DNA of 64,000 nucleotides from Arthrobacter sp. 24S4-2 (lineage in GTDB: Bacteria; Actinomycetota; Actinomycetes; Actinomycetales; Micrococcaceae). Location of the stretch: assembly GCF_005280255.1 (NCBI RefSeq), contig NZ_CP040018.1, positions 2,232,001-2,296,000 of the forward strand, written 5' to 3'. The notes below the pieces were generated by a model. It was not told where the DNA came from and ran no database searches. It was given only the letters and a program-made list of their open reading frames with translations. This document shows, in pieces, positions 63,557 to 64,000 of the stretch; positions within the stretch are counted from its first letter, which is position 1; every line of letters begins with the position of its first letter. A program made the translations under genes and the position numbers.

Positions 63557-64000
63557 ATGACCAATTTTGTCCCCACCCCCACCCTCCAGGCACCGGACAT
63601 TGTCCGCTGCGCCTACATGGAAATCGTGGTCACCGACCTCGCCAAATCCCGCGCGTTCTACGTGGACCTCCTGGGCCTGCACGTCACCGAGGAAGACGAG
63701 AACAACATCTACCTGCGCTCCCTGGAGGAGTTCATCCACCACAACCTGGTGCTCCGCAAGGGACCCGTCGCCGCCGTCGCCGCCTTCGCCTACCGTGTGA
63801 AGTCCCCCGCCGAGGTGGACGCCGCCGAGGCCTACTACAAGGAACTCGGCTGCCGCACCGAACGCCGCAAGGAAGGCTTCACCAAGGGCATCGGCGACTC
63901 CGTCCGCGTCGAGGACCCGCTGGGCTTCCCCTACGAGTTCTTCTACGAGGTGGACCACGTGGAGCGCCTCACCCAGCGCTACGACCTCTACTCCGCCGGT
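63557..64000 (+). CDS. hpaD: 3,4-dihydroxyphenylacetate 2,3-dioxygenase, 5' part
   Basis: The first 148 residues of an extradiol dioxygenase that opens the homoprotocatechuate ring. APDIVRCAYMEIVVTDLAKS and VTEEDENNIYLRSLEEFIHH form the first VOC module; DSVRVEDPLGFPYEFFYEVD leads to the second, metal-binding one, which lies outside the window. The sequence is close, from memory, to the manganese-dependent enzyme MndD of Arthrobacter globiformis. ATG 63557 has GAAGAGAG ahead. The reading frame is open to the last base. Confidence 0.92.
   Translation, partial: MTNFVPTPTLQAPDIVRCAYMEIVVTDLAKSRAFYVDLLGLHVTEEDENNIYLRSLEEFIHHNLVLRKGPVAAVAAFAYRVKSPAEVDAAEAYYKELGCRTERRKEGFTKGIGDSVRVEDPLGFPYEFFYEVDHVERLTQRYDLYSAG

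Overview
The window reads as high-GC actinobacterial chromosome, most likely Arthrobacter or a close Micrococcaceae relative. Codon use is strongly G/C-ending, the catabolic gene types fit soil Arthrobacter, and the 3' end enters a homoprotocatechuate cluster whose ring-cleavage enzyme resembles, from memory, the Arthrobacter manganese enzyme MndD. No species can be assigned from sequence alone.

Layout. (1) 1-10.5 kb is an intact peptide or amide uptake and hydrolysis locus: the end of an MFS gene, a YtcJ-like amidohydrolase, a Dpp/Opp-type ABC transporter (binding lipoprotein, permease, a fused permease-ATPase, second ATPase), an M20 amidohydrolase and an MFS transporter. A palindromic operator with a fixed downstream motif lies in front of both the ABC operon and the M20 gene. 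(2) 10.8-49 kb is a mosaic accessory region. It is bracketed by two diverged, directly repeated ~2 kb units (A at 10.8-13.8 kb, C at 46.9-49.1 kb), with a remnant of a third (B) at 35.7-36.5 kb. Each unit carries GTGTGSACANTGTSCACAC-type dyads at conserved spacing, a sequence like the 3' end of a tRNA followed in A and C by a hairpin terminator, and a damaged DUF4192 gene on the minus strand. Between the units lie IS3 (two), IS1182, IS110 and IS256 elements or remains, a metabolite transporter gene split in two, a cupin/TetR pair, a MarR-controlled group (metallo-hydrolase, SnoaL, DoxX, luciferase-like monooxygenase), a LacI-controlled operon that looks like a 2-deoxyribonate (or similar 3-hydroxy acid) pathway, an AraC/acyl-CoA dehydrogenase/aldehyde dehydrogenase group, and a toxin-antitoxin pair. 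(3) 49-54.6 kb holds two decayed genes, an aldo/keto reductase and an aminotransferase. An IS21 element with a 5-bp target duplication splits the aminotransferase. (4) 54.8-64 kb is intact again: a polar amino-acid-type ABC transporter with two permeases and two ATPases, a short-chain dehydrogenase, then a fused FAH/RraA protein, a GntR regulator, HpaE and the start of HpaD.

How the parts work together. The first locus would import oligopeptides or amidated compounds and hydrolyse them. The central LacI operon has a dehydrogenase, a beta-keto acid cleavage enzyme, glycerate kinase and a sugar-acid permease, which together can convert a 3-hydroxy acid to acetoacetate plus 2-phosphoglycerate. 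The right-hand cluster cleaves homoprotocatechuate by the meta route, and a motif shared with the adjacent ABC operon suggests joint GntR control. Frameshifts and deletions are almost confined to the 11-54 kb accessory part, which points to real decay rather than general sequencing error.
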